A stretch of 64,000 bases of DNA from Streptomyces virginiae (GTDB lineage: Bacteria; Actinomycetota; Actinomycetes; Streptomycetales; Streptomycetaceae): contig NZ_JOAK01000007.1 of assembly GCF_000720455.1 (NCBI RefSeq), positions 133,401-197,400 on the forward strand, read 5' to 3'. Positions within the stretch are counted from its first letter, which is position 1; each line of letters begins with the position of its first letter. This document shows positions 51,501-62,534 of this stretch, one piece after another. The translations under genes were made by a program, and so were the position numbers. The notes under the pieces are model-generated. The model was given only the letters and a program-made list of their open reading frames with translations. It was not told the DNA's origin and did no database searches.

Positions 51501-52625
51501 CGCCGTGTTCCAGGTGATGAACGAACGCGCGGTGCGGAAGGTGCCGTTCGCGTTCTTGGTGCCGGGGTTGCCGAGGTCGAGCTCGGTGTCGTTGGACCAG
51601 TCGACGGTCTCGCCCTGCTGGACGTAGGTGTCGAAGACGTTCCCCAGCGAGGAGGTCGAGGGGTCCACGGTCACCGGGTACCTGGTGGCCGGGTCCGCGA
51701 GGAACTTCGCGTCAGGAGTGACGACCAGGTCGACCGTGCCCCTGCCCTGGACGACCTTCATCGCCACGGGCACCTTGCGGGTGTGCTCGCCGGAGACCGG
51801 ATCGACCGTGGAGTCCCACATCACCGGCGCCGGCATGACCGCGGTCTTCTTGCTCTTGCGGTCGGTGAACTGCACGCTGCCGTCAGCCTGCTGCTCCACC
51901 TTCAGGCCCTTGGCCACCAGCGGCAGGGTGTACGAGTAGTTCCCGCCGGCCGGGCGCTGCTTCAGCTCGACGAACTGCTCGAATCCGCTGCGCGTGGCCT
52001 CGACGACGACGTCACCGCCGGGGACGGCGTTGGTGTACTCGGCGCGGGCCCCGTCGAGCTTGGGGGACGGCAGGGCGCCCTTCCACTTGAGGGTGATCTG
52101 CTGGTCGCCCTCGCCCAGCGTGACGAGGTCGGTGCTGATGTAGTTGACGGACGGCGCGGCCTGCGGCGCGGCCTTGGCCATCCGCGGGAGGCTGCCCGCT
52201 GCCAGCTTCAGGCCCTGGGGGTGGGCCTTGGACGCCACGGACCCGTCCGGGGCGTGGCCCAGGGTCACGTCGACCCCGCGCCAGGCGCGTGCCTGCTGGT
52301 CGTAGAAGCGGATCGGTCCGGCGGCCACTTCGGTCGTGAGGGTGCCGTTCGGGTTCACCCATGTCGTGGAAGTCTCGGACCGCTCCGAGACCGCCTCCAC
52401 GCGGTGTCCCGCCGTCCGGGCGGCCACCCGGGCGCGCGCGAGGTTGAGTTCTTCTGTCACGGCACCGGACGTGGCCGCGGCGGCCGGGGCCGGAGCGGCG
52501 TCGGCCGGGTGTGAGCTCTGGATCAGGGTGGCGGTCACGATGAGTGCCGCTCCGCCCGCTATCCAGTGGGTGGTCCCCCAGGGCCCTCTTCCGCGGCGTC
52601 TTGCCGCGGAGAAGCGAGTAGCCAT
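48591..52625 (-). CDS. Large secreted amidase-domain protein with DNRLRE and FnIII repeats
   Basis: 1344 residues. A basic signal peptide begins at MATRFSAARRR. About residues 260-430 and again near 700-850 carry DNRLRE-like beta-sandwich domains (NVFDTYVQQGE..., with WNTAP and QxxV segments); fibronectin type III-like regions lie around 500-600 and 850-960. The C-terminal ~170 residues form an Amidase_6-type domain with the Cys in DQDCTNFAS and the His in NHAAVVTG. It is probably a cell-wall or peptide amidase displayed on the surface. ATG 52625 has GAGGAAG upstream. The frame is open before it. Confidence 0.85.
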   Translation of the reverse strand: MATRFSAARRRGRGPWGTTHWIAGGAALIVTATLIQSSHPADAAPAPAAAATSGAVTEELNLARARVAARTAGHRVEAVSERSETSTTWVNPNGTLTTEVAAGPIRFYDQQARAWRGVDVTLGHAPDGSVASKAHPQGLKLAAGSLPRMAKAAPQAAPSVNYISTDLVTLGEGDQQITLKWKGALPSPKLDGARAEYTNAVPGGDVVVEATRSGFEQFVELKQRPAGGNYSYTLPLVAKGLKVEQQADGSVQFTDRKSKKTAVMPAPVMWDSTVDPVSGEHTRKVPVAMKVVQGRGTVDLVVTPDAKFLADPATRYPVTVDPSTSSLGNVFDTYVQQGETVDWSNDTELDLGNPGTKNANGTFRTARSFITWNTAPIADALVSDAKLSLWNFHSGNTDCVAQPWEVWDSGTPSTASRWTNQPAMGTKYATSTETRGNPGCGSAPDGWINADVTTLVQTWASAKAPLSSMGLRATSESVVGQWKRVNSANATSNPPKLTVTYNYRPQTGTKQEAGPPFVQDKTPAWRVETTTPTLRDTFADKNGDTVNGTFQIFDAATNTQVGGNLVSPFVPAGTPASVVVPAGVLQHGRMYRFRTSPYDGTHYSNSWSPWSNWSTFTVSPLPDSPQDIQAGAQETLTPILSAVVTTPAQTRVSAEFSLKDAAGNPVPNLPLPPVWVESGNRAALQIPEGKLADGAAYRWSVRACTSTGCSPWSAEQNMTVRVQALPPMPTAQSLVLGDAALGSASVATDCATAGCATPPAGQLRLGTADGHSWATQLKANFAGLPKGARVTSAKLSLTRADCTTQCVAQKPDVFELSAPWTPAQSGKDLLTAAGTESYASEIALNEIEFGMLVQSWLDRGENEGLALTVPGTVQGAAYHSGAAADAAKRPRLTVEYLPPTAPGAVSEVVATAGDTGLLATWNAPVDGGATGETGYVVKAEKNDGTVVGTWEGTATRAAFTGLDNSLSYRVAVTAKNAVGTGPVSRSASVQGASVSGGATRYKDYVQAYLSARGKLVTGVSLTAADAAAASPDGTVFGDFLGTQEGALVATREALEGKNQAYVGSSSALADTVVAKGSTAGRVLVRTTVVQTMTVRIDGVDQVSEDTSAKRFVFGLTGDTAKLESESDDTSAGQTLSTTATAGTQVVATPAEPGAADDSGALTLGADGFPVEAPTAPGAQPAAYFNAAGTGAWAFHNTGVKKEYDQDCTNFASKALYYGGGMKMRTGWYRSDSAWWKNPSWAVWPKNSFAWSGAENLRRHLLGYRSQYYVTDVNSLRSGDLLFFKWKREGVYNHAAVVTGRGQGQVNLAQHGWTNHTTLNAAIGRYRGGDNPIVSVVAIRLVSTN

Positions 52626-52814
52626 ACTTCCTCGGTCTTTCTGCGAGTACCCGATGAACCAGGTACGAGGGGAGCAACGTAGCGCCCTGACCAGGCAGTT
52701 CGTGCGCGCAAACGGACAAGCGGGACACAACTTCCGCCGTAGTGACGCAATTCACGCCATGGCTGGATTCATTCCCTGGATGCGGTGCGGCCGGAGGCCA
52801 TCTACTCTGGCCGG

Positions 52815-53015
52815 GCAGCTGGTTCGCCCCGTCCGCCAGGCGGGATGCGTCGTAAGAGGGAACCCGGTGGGAATCCGGGACTGCCCCGCAGCGGTGAGCG
52901 GGAACGACCGCCGTCATACGCACTGGGACCGGAGAACGGTCCTGGGAAGCGACGGCCAGTAGGTGCCCGCCGGGAGACCGGCAGGCGTGCCCGCGAGTCC
53001 GAAGACCTGCCCGTT
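52815..53015 (+). promoter_or_regulatory. Cobalamin riboswitch upstream of metE
   Basis: The leader shows conserved cobalamin-riboswitch segments in order: AAGAGGGAACCCGGTG, GGGACTGCCCCGCAGCGG (core), GACGGCCAGTAGG (B12 box region) at about 52952-52964, and AGTCCGAAGACCTGCC at 52996-53011. It stands about 200 bases before metE. High cobalamin would shut off the B12-independent enzyme. The gap 52626-52814 before it holds the divergent promoter side of the amidase gene and no gene. Confidence 0.93.
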
Positions 53016-53212
53016 GCCCGTGCGCGACCCGTCGCGCGCGGAAATCCCGGTGACCTCGTGGGCGGGTCGGCGACACATCAGGCGGGCGACCGCGGGCACG
53101 TACGCGTCACGTACGCACTCCCGCATCCGGTCGAGGTCCGCCCGGTTCGTCATCCCTTCGCGCTCCCGACCCTCACCGGGTCCACAGGAGACAGCTCGCG
53201 AAGGAGAGTTCC

Positions 53213-55522
53213 GTGACCAGCAAGACCCCCGCCACCGTGTACGGCTACCCCCGTCAGGGCCAGGACCGGGAACTGAAGAGGGCCGTCGAGGGCTACTGGA
53301 AGGGCCGGGTCGGCGCCGACGCCCTCCGGGAGACGGCCCGCGACCTGCGCCGGACCAACTGGCAGCAGCTGGCCGACGCCGGCATCACCGAGGTGCCCAC
53401 CGGCGACTTCTCGTACTACGACCACGTCCTGGACACCAGCGTCATGGTCGGCGCGATCCCCGCCCGCCACCGCGCGGCCGTCGACGCGGACGCCCTGGAC
53501 GGCTACTTCGCCATGGCACGCGGCACCCAGGAGGTGGCGCCGCTGGAGATGACCAAGTGGTTCGACACCAACTACCACTACCTGGTGCCGGAACTGGGCC
53601 CGGACACCGTCTTCACCGCGGACTCCTCCCGGCAGGTCGCCGAGTTCGAGGAGGCCCGCGCACTCGGCCACCGCGCCCGCCCGGTGCTGGTCGGTCCGGT
53701 CACGTACCTGCTGCTGGCCAAGCCCGCCCCCGCGGTCGCCGCCGGCTTCGACCCCCTCGCCCTCCTCGACCGCCTGCTGCCCGCCTACGCCCGGATCCTC
53801 GCGGACCTGCGCGCGGCCGGTGCCGAGTGGGTACAGCTCGACGAACCGGCCCTGGTGCAGGACCGCACCCCCGCCGAGCTGAACGCCGCCGCCCGCGCCT
53901 ACCGCGTGCTCGGCGGCGCGGCCGACCGGCCGAAGCTGCTCGTGGCCTCGTACTTCGACCGGCTCGGCGAGGCCCTGCCCGTGCTGGCCAAGGCCCCCGT
54001 GGAGGGGCTCGCCCTGGACTTCACCGGCGCGGCCGCCGCGAACCTCGACGCCCTCGCCGCCGTCGGCGGCCTGCCAGGCAAGCGCCTGGTCGCGGGCGTC
54101 GTCGACGGCCGCAACATCTGGATCAACGACCTCGAGAAGTCCCTCGGCACGCTCGGCACCCTCCTCGGCCTCGCCGGGAGCGTCGACGTGGCCGCCTCCT
54201 GCTCCCTGCTCCACGTGCCGCTGGACGCCTCCGCCGAACGGGACGTCGACCCGCAGGTCAGGCGCTGGCTCGCCTTCGCCCGCCAGAAGACCGCCGAGGT
54301 CGCCACCCTCGCCCGGGGCCTCGCCCGCGGCACGGACGCCATCACGGCCGAACTCGCCGCCAACCGGGCCGACCTGGCCTCCCGCGCGAACTCCTCCGTC
54401 GCCCACGACCCCGCCGTGCGCGCCCGGACCGCCGCGGTCACGGACGCCGACGGCCGCCGCTCCCAGCCGTACGCGCGGCGGGCGGCCGCCCAGCGCGCCC
54501 GCCTCGGCCTGCCGCTGCTCCCCACGACCACCATCGGATCGTTCCCGCAGACCGGCGAACTGCGCACGGCCCGCGCCGACCTGCGGGCGGGCCGCACCGA
54601 CACCGCCGGCTACGAGGACCGCATCAGGGCCGAGATCCGCGAGGTGCTGGCCTTCCAGGAGAAGGCCGGCCTCGACGTGCTGGTGCACGGCGAGCCCGAA
54701 CGGGGCGACATGGTGCAGTACTTCGCCGAGCAGCTCACCGGCTACCTCGCCACGCAGCACGGCTGGGTCCAGTCCTACGGCACCCGCTACGTCCGCCCGC
54801 CCGTCCTGGCCGGGGACGTCTCCCGCCCCGACCCGATGACCGTCCGCTGGACCACGTACGCGCAGTCGCAGACGGCCAAGCCGGTCAAGGGCATGCTCAC
54901 CGGACCCGTCACCATGCTCGCCTGGTCCTTCGTCCGCGACGACCAGCCGCTCGCGGACACCGCCCGGCAGGTCGCGCTGGCCCTGCGCGACGAGGTGGAC
55001 GACCTGGAGGCCGCCGGGACCCCCGTCATCCAGGTGGACGAGCCCGCACTGCGGGAGACGCTCCCGCTGCGCGGCGCCGACCAGGCGGCCTACCTCGCCT
55101 GGGCCACCGAGGCCTTCCGGCTCACCACCGGCGGCGTCCGGCCCGACACCCAGATCCACACGCACATGTGCTACGCCGAGTTCGGTGACATCGTCGGGGC
55201 GATCGGGGACCTCGACGCCGACGTCATCAGCCTGGAGGCCGCCCGCTCCCACATGCAGGTCGCCGACGAGCTGTCCGGCGCCGGCTATCCGCGCGAGGCC
55301 GGCCCGGGCGTCTGGGACATCCACTCGCCGCGGATCCCCTCCGTCGACGAGGCCGCGGCGCTGCTGCGCAAGGGCCTGGGGGCCATCGCGGCCGAGCGGC
55401 TGTGGGTCAATCCCGACTGCGGGCTGAAGACCCGGGCCTGGCCCGAGACCAGGGCCTCCCTGGAGAACCTGGTCGAGGCGGCCCGCCGGGTCCGCGGCGA
55501 GGTGGGCGCCGGCGGCGCCTGA
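53213..55522 (+). CDS. metE: Cobalamin-independent methionine synthase
   Basis: 769 residues, full-length MetE. It has two homologous barrel domains; the C-terminal half carries the zinc ligands His and Cys in HTHMCYAEF, Glu in SLEAARSH and Cys in NPDCGLKTR. It methylates homocysteine using methyltetrahydrofolate-triglutamate. GTG 53213 has AAGGAGAG upstream. It is controlled by the cobalamin riboswitch above. Confidence 0.97.
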   Translation: MTSKTPATVYGYPRQGQDRELKRAVEGYWKGRVGADALRETARDLRRTNWQQLADAGITEVPTGDFSYYDHVLDTSVMVGAIPARHRAAVDADALDGYFAMARGTQEVAPLEMTKWFDTNYHYLVPELGPDTVFTADSSRQVAEFEEARALGHRARPVLVGPVTYLLLAKPAPAVAAGFDPLALLDRLLPAYARILADLRAAGAEWVQLDEPALVQDRTPAELNAAARAYRVLGGAADRPKLLVASYFDRLGEALPVLAKAPVEGLALDFTGAAAANLDALAAVGGLPGKRLVAGVVDGRNIWINDLEKSLGTLGTLLGLAGSVDVAASCSLLHVPLDASAERDVDPQVRRWLAFARQKTAEVATLARGLARGTDAITAELAANRADLASRANSSVAHDPAVRARTAAVTDADGRRSQPYARRAAAQRARLGLPLLPTTTIGSFPQTGELRTARADLRAGRTDTAGYEDRIRAEIREVLAFQEKAGLDVLVHGEPERGDMVQYFAEQLTGYLATQHGWVQSYGTRYVRPPVLAGDVSRPDPMTVRWTTYAQSQTAKPVKGMLTGPVTMLAWSFVRDDQPLADTARQVALALRDEVDDLEAAGTPVIQVDEPALRETLPLRGADQAAYLAWATEAFRLTTGGVRPDTQIHTHMCYAEFGDIVGAIGDLDADVISLEAARSHMQVADELSGAGYPREAGPGVWDIHSPRIPSVDEAAALLRKGLGAIAAERLWVNPDCGLKTRAWPETRASLENLVEAARRVRGEVGAGGA

Positions 55523-55546
55523 CGGAGGGGGCTGGCGGCGCCACGG

Positions 55547-55566
55547 AGGGGGCGGGCGGCCCCCTT
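55547..55566. terminator. Short GC hairpin between metE and TetR genes
   Basis: AGGGGGC and the C-run GCCCCCTT form a short hairpin at the convergent ends of metE and the TetR gene. It is weaker than the other hairpins here. Confidence 0.5.
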
Positions 55567-56213
55567 CAGACGGAGAGCGGTGGACCGGTGTGCTCCTGTG
55601 CGTGCGGCCGGTCCCCGTCCGTGGTCTCGGTGAGCCCCGCGACCTGGTCGGTGATCATGTCGAGGATGGCCTCCACGACCTCGGCGTCGCCGAGCACGAG
55701 GTGGTTGAGGGTCAGCCCGTCCGTCATGGCGGCCAGGTAGCGGGCCAGTACGGGCACCGGTACGCGCAGCTCGAAGGGCATGAGCCGGCGGAGCTGTTCG
55801 ATCAGCTCGGTGTAGGTGTCGGAGTACAGCTCGTACTGGCGTCGCGCCAGGTGCTCGAACCCGGGCCGGCGCAGGGCGTACTGCGTGAGCTCGTAGGTGA
55901 GCATGTGCTCGCCCGGGTTGGCGGCGACGTGGTCCCAGTACGCCCGGAAGCCGGCCCGGACGGTCTCCCGGAGGGTGGCCCGGGGCCGGATGGCCTCCCT
56001 CGCCACGGTGATGCCGTGCTCGGTGATCGCCACGATGACGGATTCCAGCAGGGCCTGCTTGGATTCGAAGCAGTAGTGGAAGACGCTCAGGGAGACGCCG
56101 GCCTCGGCGCAGATCGACCGCGTCGTCGCCCGTGCGACGCCGTCGCGGGCCATCACGCGGATCGCCGCCTCGGTCAGCTGGCGGCGTCGCTCTGCCGACG
56201 GCATGCGTGCCAT
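55566..56213 (-). CDS. TetR/AcrR-family regulator
   Basis: 215 residues. The N-terminal helix-turn-helix includes [21 protein letters not shown] and the [19 protein letters not shown] recognition segment; the ligand domain follows. The BetI-like first helix region fits small-ligand repressors. It starts at ATG 56213. Its upstream region contains three GTTCCGTGC-type repeats (56231-56256), which could be its own operator. The genes it controls are not clear; neighbours run in both directions. Confidence 0.88.
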   Translation of the reverse strand: MARMPSAERRRQLTEAAIRVMARDGVARATTRSICAEAGVSLSVFHYCFESKQALLESVIVAITEHGITVAREAIRPRATLRETVRAGFRAYWDHVAANPGEHMLTYELTQYALRRPGFEHLARRQYELYSDTYTELIEQLRRLMPFELRVPVPVLARYLAAMTDGLTLNHLVLGDAEVVEAILDMITDQVAGLTETTDGDRPHAQEHTGPPLSV

Positions 56214-56230
56214 GGGCGTTCGTTCCCTTC

Positions 56231-56256
56231 GTTCCGTGCGTTCCGTGCGTCCGTGC
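56231..56256 (-). repeat. Short tandem repeats upstream of the TetR gene
   Basis: Three adjacent copies of a GTTCCGTGC-type unit (9, 9 and 8 bases) lie just before the TetR start codon. They could be an autoregulatory operator or simple sequence. Confidence 0.4.
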
Positions 56257-56288
56257 GCAGTGCAGTGGTGCGGGCGCGGCGAAGGCGG

Positions 56289-56338
56289 CCGGGGCCGGGG
56301 CCGGCCGGATCGGCGGATCCGGCCGGCCCCGGCCCCGG
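56289..56338 (-). terminator. Perfect 23-base-pair hairpin
   Basis: Positions 56289-56311 pair perfectly with 56316-56338 around a GGCG loop, all GC-rich. It lies about 27 bases past the stop of the discoidin hydrolase gene and would end that transcript before the TetR gene. Confidence 0.75.
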
Positions 56339-56364
56339 GACCTGAGTGGGTCGGCTGAGCGGAG

Positions 56365-58431
56365 TCAGCTGCTGTACACGCCGACCTCGTAGAGCGAGTA
56401 GCCCCACTTGGTGCCGCGCTGGACGCCGTGGACGCGTACGTAGCGGGCCGTGGTGCCGGTGAACAGCGCGGTGTCCAGACCGCCGTCACCGGTGGTGGTG
56501 GACCACGCCGACTGCCAGTTGGTGCCGTCGTTCGACAGCTCGATGCGGTAGGCCTGCCCGTGCGCGCGCTCCCACTCGAGCGTGACGCGCTTGACCAGGT
56601 TGGCCGCGCCGAGGTCGATCTGGATCCACTGGTCGTCGCTCCAGTCGCTCGCCCAGCGGGTGCCCGTGTTCCCGTCGACGGCCCGGGACGGGGCGTAGCT
56701 CGTGAACGGGTTCCACTCCGCCGAGCTGGCCGCCGTGGACGCGCCCGCGGCGAGGTTCACGCCCGCCTTGTGCTTCTCGGACGAGCCCCAGGTGGTGAGG
56801 TAGGACTCGGCGCCGCGGAAGAGGTCGTCGACCACGTCCTGGCCGCCGACGTTGCGGATGTCCTCGATCCAGTCCGGGACCAGGCCGTAGTGCGAGGCGC
56901 CGTCTGTGTTGAGGTCCCAGGTGCGCTGTCCGGTGGTCTGCCTGTCGATGACGGAGCCGCCGTCGACGCTGCGGAACGGATAGCGCACCGGGTTCGGCGT
57001 GCCGGCCCCGCGGGGGCCGGGCCAGCCGCCGACGCCGTTCATGTCGGTGCCGTAGCCGTAGCCGACGTTGTACTTGTCGCGCAGGGCGTTCTTGGCCTTG
57101 GCCTCCGCGCTGAAGCCCTCGGCCCCGTTCATGTACTGGGCGACGAAGCCGCCGAGCTTGTAGAGCCGCTCGGTCCAGTTGTCGTCCATCCAGCTGTGCG
57201 AGGAGATGATGCCCGGGTAGGACTCGGACTCCAGGATGTCGAAGGCCCGGCCGGCGGCCTTGACGCTCATGTGGTCGATCTCCAGCATCATCTTGCGTTT
57301 CATCATCCCGCGCACCGCGTACTCGCCGAGCTCGGTCAGACCGCGGGTGTTGCACTGCGCGTCCGCCGCGTACGAGGGCACGGACACGCCCGCCGGAAGC
57401 TCCTTCTGCGCCTGCGGAGCGGCCGCGAACCCGATGGGGTTGTCGTGCTGCGGGCCCGTGCACTTCTCCGTCTTCCAGAAGGTGCCGGTCGACAGGAACT
57501 GGCCCACGTTGATCGCGGTGCCGAGCGCGCCCTGGTCGAAGCGGACGCCGCACAGGGCGTTGTCGAACTTGTGGCAGAGGAACATGCTCCGCACGCCCAG
57601 CCGGTGCAGCTCGTCCAGGCCCCGGTCGACGTCCTCCTTGCTGCACTGCGCGAAGTCCAGGATCTGCTTGCAGCCGAACGGCTCGGAGGTCTCGACTCCG
57701 AGGACGACCGCCAGCTTGCCCTGCTTGACGACCTCACGGGCCTGGGCGGAGTCGGTGACGATCCGGAACCAGCCCTTTCCGGGGCCGCCGTACATCTTGT
57801 CGATGTAGGCCTGCATGTCGTACGTCTTCTGCGCCTCGAACCGGATGGCGGTCATCTCGTCGCAGCCGCGGTCCTTGAAGAAGTAGACCGAGCAGATGAC
57901 GCCGTTGGTGACGAGGTCGTTGACGAGCACGCGCTGGCCGCCGCGCCAGGCGCGTTCCACCCAGGCGTAGTAGTTCTGCTGGTGGGTCAGCGAGTCGTGG
58001 GCGGGCCAGTCCTTGAAGGTCGGCCAGCCGTTCGGGTCGTGCTTGCCGTCGCCGCCCTTGGTGATGAAGTCGAAGATCGCCAGGGTGCCGTCGGGGTAGT
58101 GCTCGGGGCAGTCCTTGAGCGCGTCGGCCACGCCCAGTTCGGAGAAGGGCTTGCCGCAGATGAGGCGGCCGCCGAAGCCCTCGTTGGACATCAGGTGGTC
58201 GTGCGCGTCGACGAAACCGCGCACCCGGCCCTGGGAGTCGGTGCCCTTGAAGGGTTCCCCGGTGATGTTGATGTCGGAGTCGGGTGCGGGCCGTGCCACC
58301 GGATTCCACCAGCCGGGGTCGTCGGCGGCGGAGCTGGGCACGGGGCCGAGCACCATCGCCACCACGGCGAGGAGCAATGACAGGACCGCGAGGGGGCTGC
58401 GCCTTGGTTGCTTGTGTCGGGAAATGGTCAT
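56365..58431 (-). CDS. Secreted hydrolase with C-terminal discoidin domain
   Basis: 688 residues with a signal peptide ending near SSAADDPGWW. The main part has amidohydrolase/M19-like metal motifs: DAHDHLMSNEG near residue 70, EIDHMSVKA and SSHSWMDD. Residues about 560-688 form an F5/8 type C (discoidin) domain, with SRAVDGNTGTRWAS and the typical YVRVHG end. It probably acts on sugar-decorated or peptide substrates outside the cell. I use ATG 58431; GTG 58434 precedes it. No clear ribosome site. Confidence 0.8.
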   Translation of the reverse strand: MTISRHKQPRRSPLAVLSLLLAVVAMVLGPVPSSAADDPGWWNPVARPAPDSDINITGEPFKGTDSQGRVRGFVDAHDHLMSNEGFGGRLICGKPFSELGVADALKDCPEHYPDGTLAIFDFITKGGDGKHDPNGWPTFKDWPAHDSLTHQQNYYAWVERAWRGGQRVLVNDLVTNGVICSVYFFKDRGCDEMTAIRFEAQKTYDMQAYIDKMYGGPGKGWFRIVTDSAQAREVVKQGKLAVVLGVETSEPFGCKQILDFAQCSKEDVDRGLDELHRLGVRSMFLCHKFDNALCGVRFDQGALGTAINVGQFLSTGTFWKTEKCTGPQHDNPIGFAAAPQAQKELPAGVSVPSYAADAQCNTRGLTELGEYAVRGMMKRKMMLEIDHMSVKAAGRAFDILESESYPGIISSHSWMDDNWTERLYKLGGFVAQYMNGAEGFSAEAKAKNALRDKYNVGYGYGTDMNGVGGWPGPRGAGTPNPVRYPFRSVDGGSVIDRQTTGQRTWDLNTDGASHYGLVPDWIEDIRNVGGQDVVDDLFRGAESYLTTWGSSEKHKAGVNLAAGASTAASSAEWNPFTSYAPSRAVDGNTGTRWASDWSDDQWIQIDLGAANLVKRVTLEWERAHGQAYRIELSNDGTNWQSAWSTTTGDGGLDTALFTGTTARYVRVHGVQRGTKWGYSLYEVGVYSS

Positions 58432-58691
58432 CACTCACGTCTTCGGTCAGCGGATGGCGCGGTGGAGGAGCCGGACCCGTTCGGGGACGCGACGGCCACA
58501 CGGGGGTGCCGACTTGTCATGAACCCGCAAACGGTGGTCCGAGAATCGCCACTGGCGCCGACGGAGTCAAGAGTCCGGGACAGATGACCTGATGATCCGT
58601 CAGTATCGCCGTCTCCCGGCGGGACGGCACGGACGGGCGGGTCCGGCGTGGCCGGTCGGCGGGAGGCGCCGGGACGGCCTACCGTCGAGCC

Positions 58692-58988
58692 ATGAGTGTG
58701 ATGGCGGTGGTGTACGAGGTCCAGGAACCGGTGGCGGCGCACCCCGGCGGGGCAGCGGACGACGGCGGTGAGGCGGTCGTCGTGCGCGTGCACGCGGCGC
58801 CCGTGGCGCCTGGCAGGCACGGTGTCCCCGGTCCGCGGACCTTCTGCGGCAGGGACACCTTCGCGATGCGGGCCGCCCCGCCGCAGCCGGCCGGGCAGCC
58901 CGCGGGGCAGCCCGGCGCGACGTGGTACGGCGCGGAGTACGCGGACCGGGTCTGCCCCGCGTGCGACGACGCGGTGGGCACCGACTGA
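58692..58988 (+). CDS. Small conserved-type hypothetical protein
   Basis: 98 residues with a pattern CGRDTFAM...CPACDDAV in the C-terminal half. The paired Cys could bind metal, and actinobacterial small proteins of this pattern exist, as I recall. ATG 58692. Function unknown. Confidence 0.5.
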   Translation: MSVMAVVYEVQEPVAAHPGGAADDGGEAVVVRVHAAPVAPGRHGVPGPRTFCGRDTFAMRAAPPQPAGQPAGQPGATWYGAEYADRVCPACDDAVGTD

Positions 58989-59021
58989 GGAGCCGGGCCG
59001 GTGCAGGCGGCCGGGCGGGCG

Positions 59022-60326
<1,305 letters not shown>

Positions 60327-60363
60327 TCAGGAGCGGCGGCAGCGTGAGCCGCAACGCGCGTTT

Positions 60364-61992
60364 CTACGAGGGCAGTTCCAGCAGGCGGAGGGCCTCCTGG
60401 CGCATTTCCACCTTGCGGACCTTCCCGGTGACGGTCATGGGGAACTCCTCCACGACGTGCACGTACCGGGGGATCTTGAAGTGGGCGAGCCGGCCGGCGC
60501 AGTAGGCGCGGACGGCGTCCGCGGTCAGCGGTTCGGCGCCCTCGCGCATCCGCACCCACGCCATCAGCTCCTCCCCGTACTTGGGGTCGGGCACCCCGAT
60601 GACCTGGACGTCGAGGACGTCCGGATGCGTGTGGAGGAACTCCTCGATCTCGCGCGGGTAGAGGTTCTCCCCGCCGCGGATCACCATGTCCTTGATCCGG
60701 CCGGTGATGCTCAGATAGCCGTCGTCGTCCATGACGGCCAGGTCGCCGGTGTGCATCCAGCGGGCCGCGTCGACGGCCTCCGCGGTGCGCTCGGGCTCCT
60801 CCCAGTAGCCGAGCATCACCGAGTAGCCGCGGGTGCACAGCTCGCCCGGCTCGCCGCGGGGCACGGTCCGCCCGGTCCGCGGATCGACCACCTTCACCTC
60901 CAGGTGCGGTCCGACGCGGCCCACGGTGGACACCCGGCGCTCGACGGAGTCGTCGGCGCGGGTCTGCGTGGACACCGGGGAGGTCTCCGTCATCCCGTAG
61001 CAGATGGACACCTCGGTCATGCCCATCCGCTCGATGACCTCCCGCATCACCTCGACCGGGCAGGGCGAGCCCGCCATGATCCCCGTTCGCAGACCGGACA
61101 GGTCGTACGAGTCGAAACCGGGCTCCGCCAGCTCGGCGATGAACATTGTGGGGACGCCGTAGAGCGAGGTGCACCGCTCCGACTCCACCGCGGCCAGGGT
61201 GGCCACCGGGTCGAAGGCCGGCGCGGGGATCACCATGGCCGCGCCGTGGCTGGTGCAGGCGAGGTTGCCCATGACCATGCCGAAGCAGTGGTAGAAGGGC
61301 ACCGGGATGCAGACCCGGTCCTGCTCGGTGTAGTGGCACAGCTCGCCAACGAAGAAGCCGTTGTTGAGGATGTTGTGGTGCGAGAGGGTCGCGCCCTTGG
61401 GGAACCCGGTGGTTCCGGAGGTGTACTGGATGTTGACGGCGTCGTCCGGGCTCAGCGCGGCCTGTGCCCGGGCCAGGTCGGCCGGGGCGCCCCGGCGGCC
61501 GCGCTCCAGCAGGGAGTCCCACAGGGGGCCGCCGAGCAGCGCCACGAACTCCAGGTCCGGACATCGCGGCCGGACCTCCTCGATCATGGCGGCGTAGTCG
61601 GAGGTCTTGAAGCGGTCCGCGGCGGCCAGCAGCCGGATGCCGGACTGTCGCAGCACGTACTCCAGTTCGTGGGAGCGGTAGGCCGGGTTCACGGTGACGA
61701 GGACCGCCCCGATCTTGGCCGTGGCGTACTGCACCAGCGTCCACTCCGCGCGGTTGGGGGCCCAGATCCCGACGCGGTCGCCCTTCACGATGCCCAGGTC
61801 CAGCAGCCCGAGGGCGAGGGCGTCGACATCGGCGGCCAGCTCCGCGTACGTCCACCGGCGGCCGGCGGCCACGTCGACCAGGGCGTCGCGGTCGGGGAAC
61901 CTGCGCACCGTGCGGTCCAGGTTCTCGCCGATGGTGTCACCGAGCAACGGCACTTCGCAGACCCCGGACGCGTAACTCGATGCGGCAGACAC
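60364..61992 (-). CDS. Acyl-CoA synthetase (FadD-like)
   Basis: 542 residues of the ANL superfamily with [29 protein letters not shown] and the C-terminal Lys in VTGKVRKVE. Fatty or other carboxylic acid activation is expected; there is no tie to the antibiotic cluster. ATG 61992 has AGGAGG upstream. Confidence 0.9.
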   Translation of the reverse strand: MSAASSYASGVCEVPLLGDTIGENLDRTVRRFPDRDALVDVAAGRRWTYAELAADVDALALGLLDLGIVKGDRVGIWAPNRAEWTLVQYATAKIGAVLVTVNPAYRSHELEYVLRQSGIRLLAAADRFKTSDYAAMIEEVRPRCPDLEFVALLGGPLWDSLLERGRRGAPADLARAQAALSPDDAVNIQYTSGTTGFPKGATLSHHNILNNGFFVGELCHYTEQDRVCIPVPFYHCFGMVMGNLACTSHGAAMVIPAPAFDPVATLAAVESERCTSLYGVPTMFIAELAEPGFDSYDLSGLRTGIMAGSPCPVEVMREVIERMGMTEVSICYGMTETSPVSTQTRADDSVERRVSTVGRVGPHLEVKVVDPRTGRTVPRGEPGELCTRGYSVMLGYWEEPERTAEAVDAARWMHTGDLAVMDDDGYLSITGRIKDMVIRGGENLYPREIEEFLHTHPDVLDVQVIGVPDPKYGEELMAWVRMREGAEPLTADAVRAYCAGRLAHFKIPRYVHVVEEFPMTVTGKVRKVEMRQEALRLLELPS

Positions 61993-62003
61993 ATGGACCT
62001 CCT

Positions 62004-62056
62004 GGACGGGCGGACGGGCGGACGGGCGGACCGGCGGACGGGCGGACCGGCGGGGC
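62004..62056. repeat. GGCGGACG-type tandem repeat
   Basis: About six imperfect copies of an 8-base unit (GGCGGACG/GGCGGACC) lie in the divergent gap between the acyl-CoA synthetase and PhnA-like genes. It may be slippage-prone and affect promoter spacing. Confidence 0.6.
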
Positions 62057-62080
62057 GATCTGGGGCGATGGCGCCTGAAA

Positions 62081-62095
62081 TATACTGATGGGGTG
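62081..62095 (+). promoter_or_regulatory. -10 element and leaderless start of the PhnA-like gene
   Basis: TATACT at 62081-62086 is a near-consensus -10, rare in this GC-rich genome, and the GTG start codon begins 6 bases further on. A transcript would begin at or near the GTG, so this is probably a leaderless mRNA. No strong -35 is seen. Confidence 0.65.
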
Positions 62096-62449
62096 ACTGA
62101 GAACCCCTTGCCAGCCTGCCCCGAGTGTGCGGGTGCCTACGCCTACGAGATGGGCTCGCTGCTGATCTGCCCCGAATGCGGGCACGAGTGGCCCCTCGCC
62201 GCCGCCGGATCGGGCGAGGCACCCGAGGAGCGGGTGATCAAGGATGCCGTCGGCAACGTGCTGGCCGACGGCGACACCGTGACGGTCGTCAAGGGCCTGA
62301 AGGTCAAGGGCAGTCCGACCGGGATCAAGGCGGGCACCAAGGTGCGCAACATCCGCCTCGTCGACGGCGTGGACGGCCACGACATCGACTGCAGGATCGA
62401 GGGCTTCGGGCAGATGCAGCTCAAGTCCGGTGTGGTCCGCAAGGTCTGA
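62093..62449 (+). CDS. PhnA-like zinc-ribbon protein
   Basis: 118 residues. An N-terminal zinc ribbon ([13 protein letters not shown]...CPECGHEW) is followed by a PhnA-type beta domain ([18 protein letters not shown], late [12 protein letters not shown]). The family was linked with alkylphosphonate uptake but its function is not established. GTG 62093 is set by the -10 element just upstream. Confidence 0.92.
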   Translation: MTENPLPACPECAGAYAYEMGSLLICPECGHEWPLAAAGSGEAPEERVIKDAVGNVLADGDTVTVVKGLKVKGSPTGIKAGTKVRNIRLVDGVDGHDIDCRIEGFGQMQLKSGVVRKV

Positions 62450-62474
62450 GGGGACCCGAGCCCCACGGCAAAGG

Positions 62475-62512
62475 GAAGGCGCCTGCCGGGCGGAGTCCGG
62501 GCAGGCGCCTTC
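62475..62512 (+). terminator. Terminator after PhnA-like gene
   Basis: GAAGGCGCCTGCC (62475-62487) pairs perfectly with GGCAGGCGCCTTC (62500-62512), 26 bases past the stop, followed by GTCG. Confidence 0.8.
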
Positions 62513-62534
62513 GTCGTACGTGTCGGGGGGACGG

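Noticed and set aside
48591..52625. RHS/polymorphic toxin
   Set aside because: The repeats are DNRLRE and fibronectin-like, with a C-terminal Amidase_6-type domain; no RHS/YD repeats are visible.
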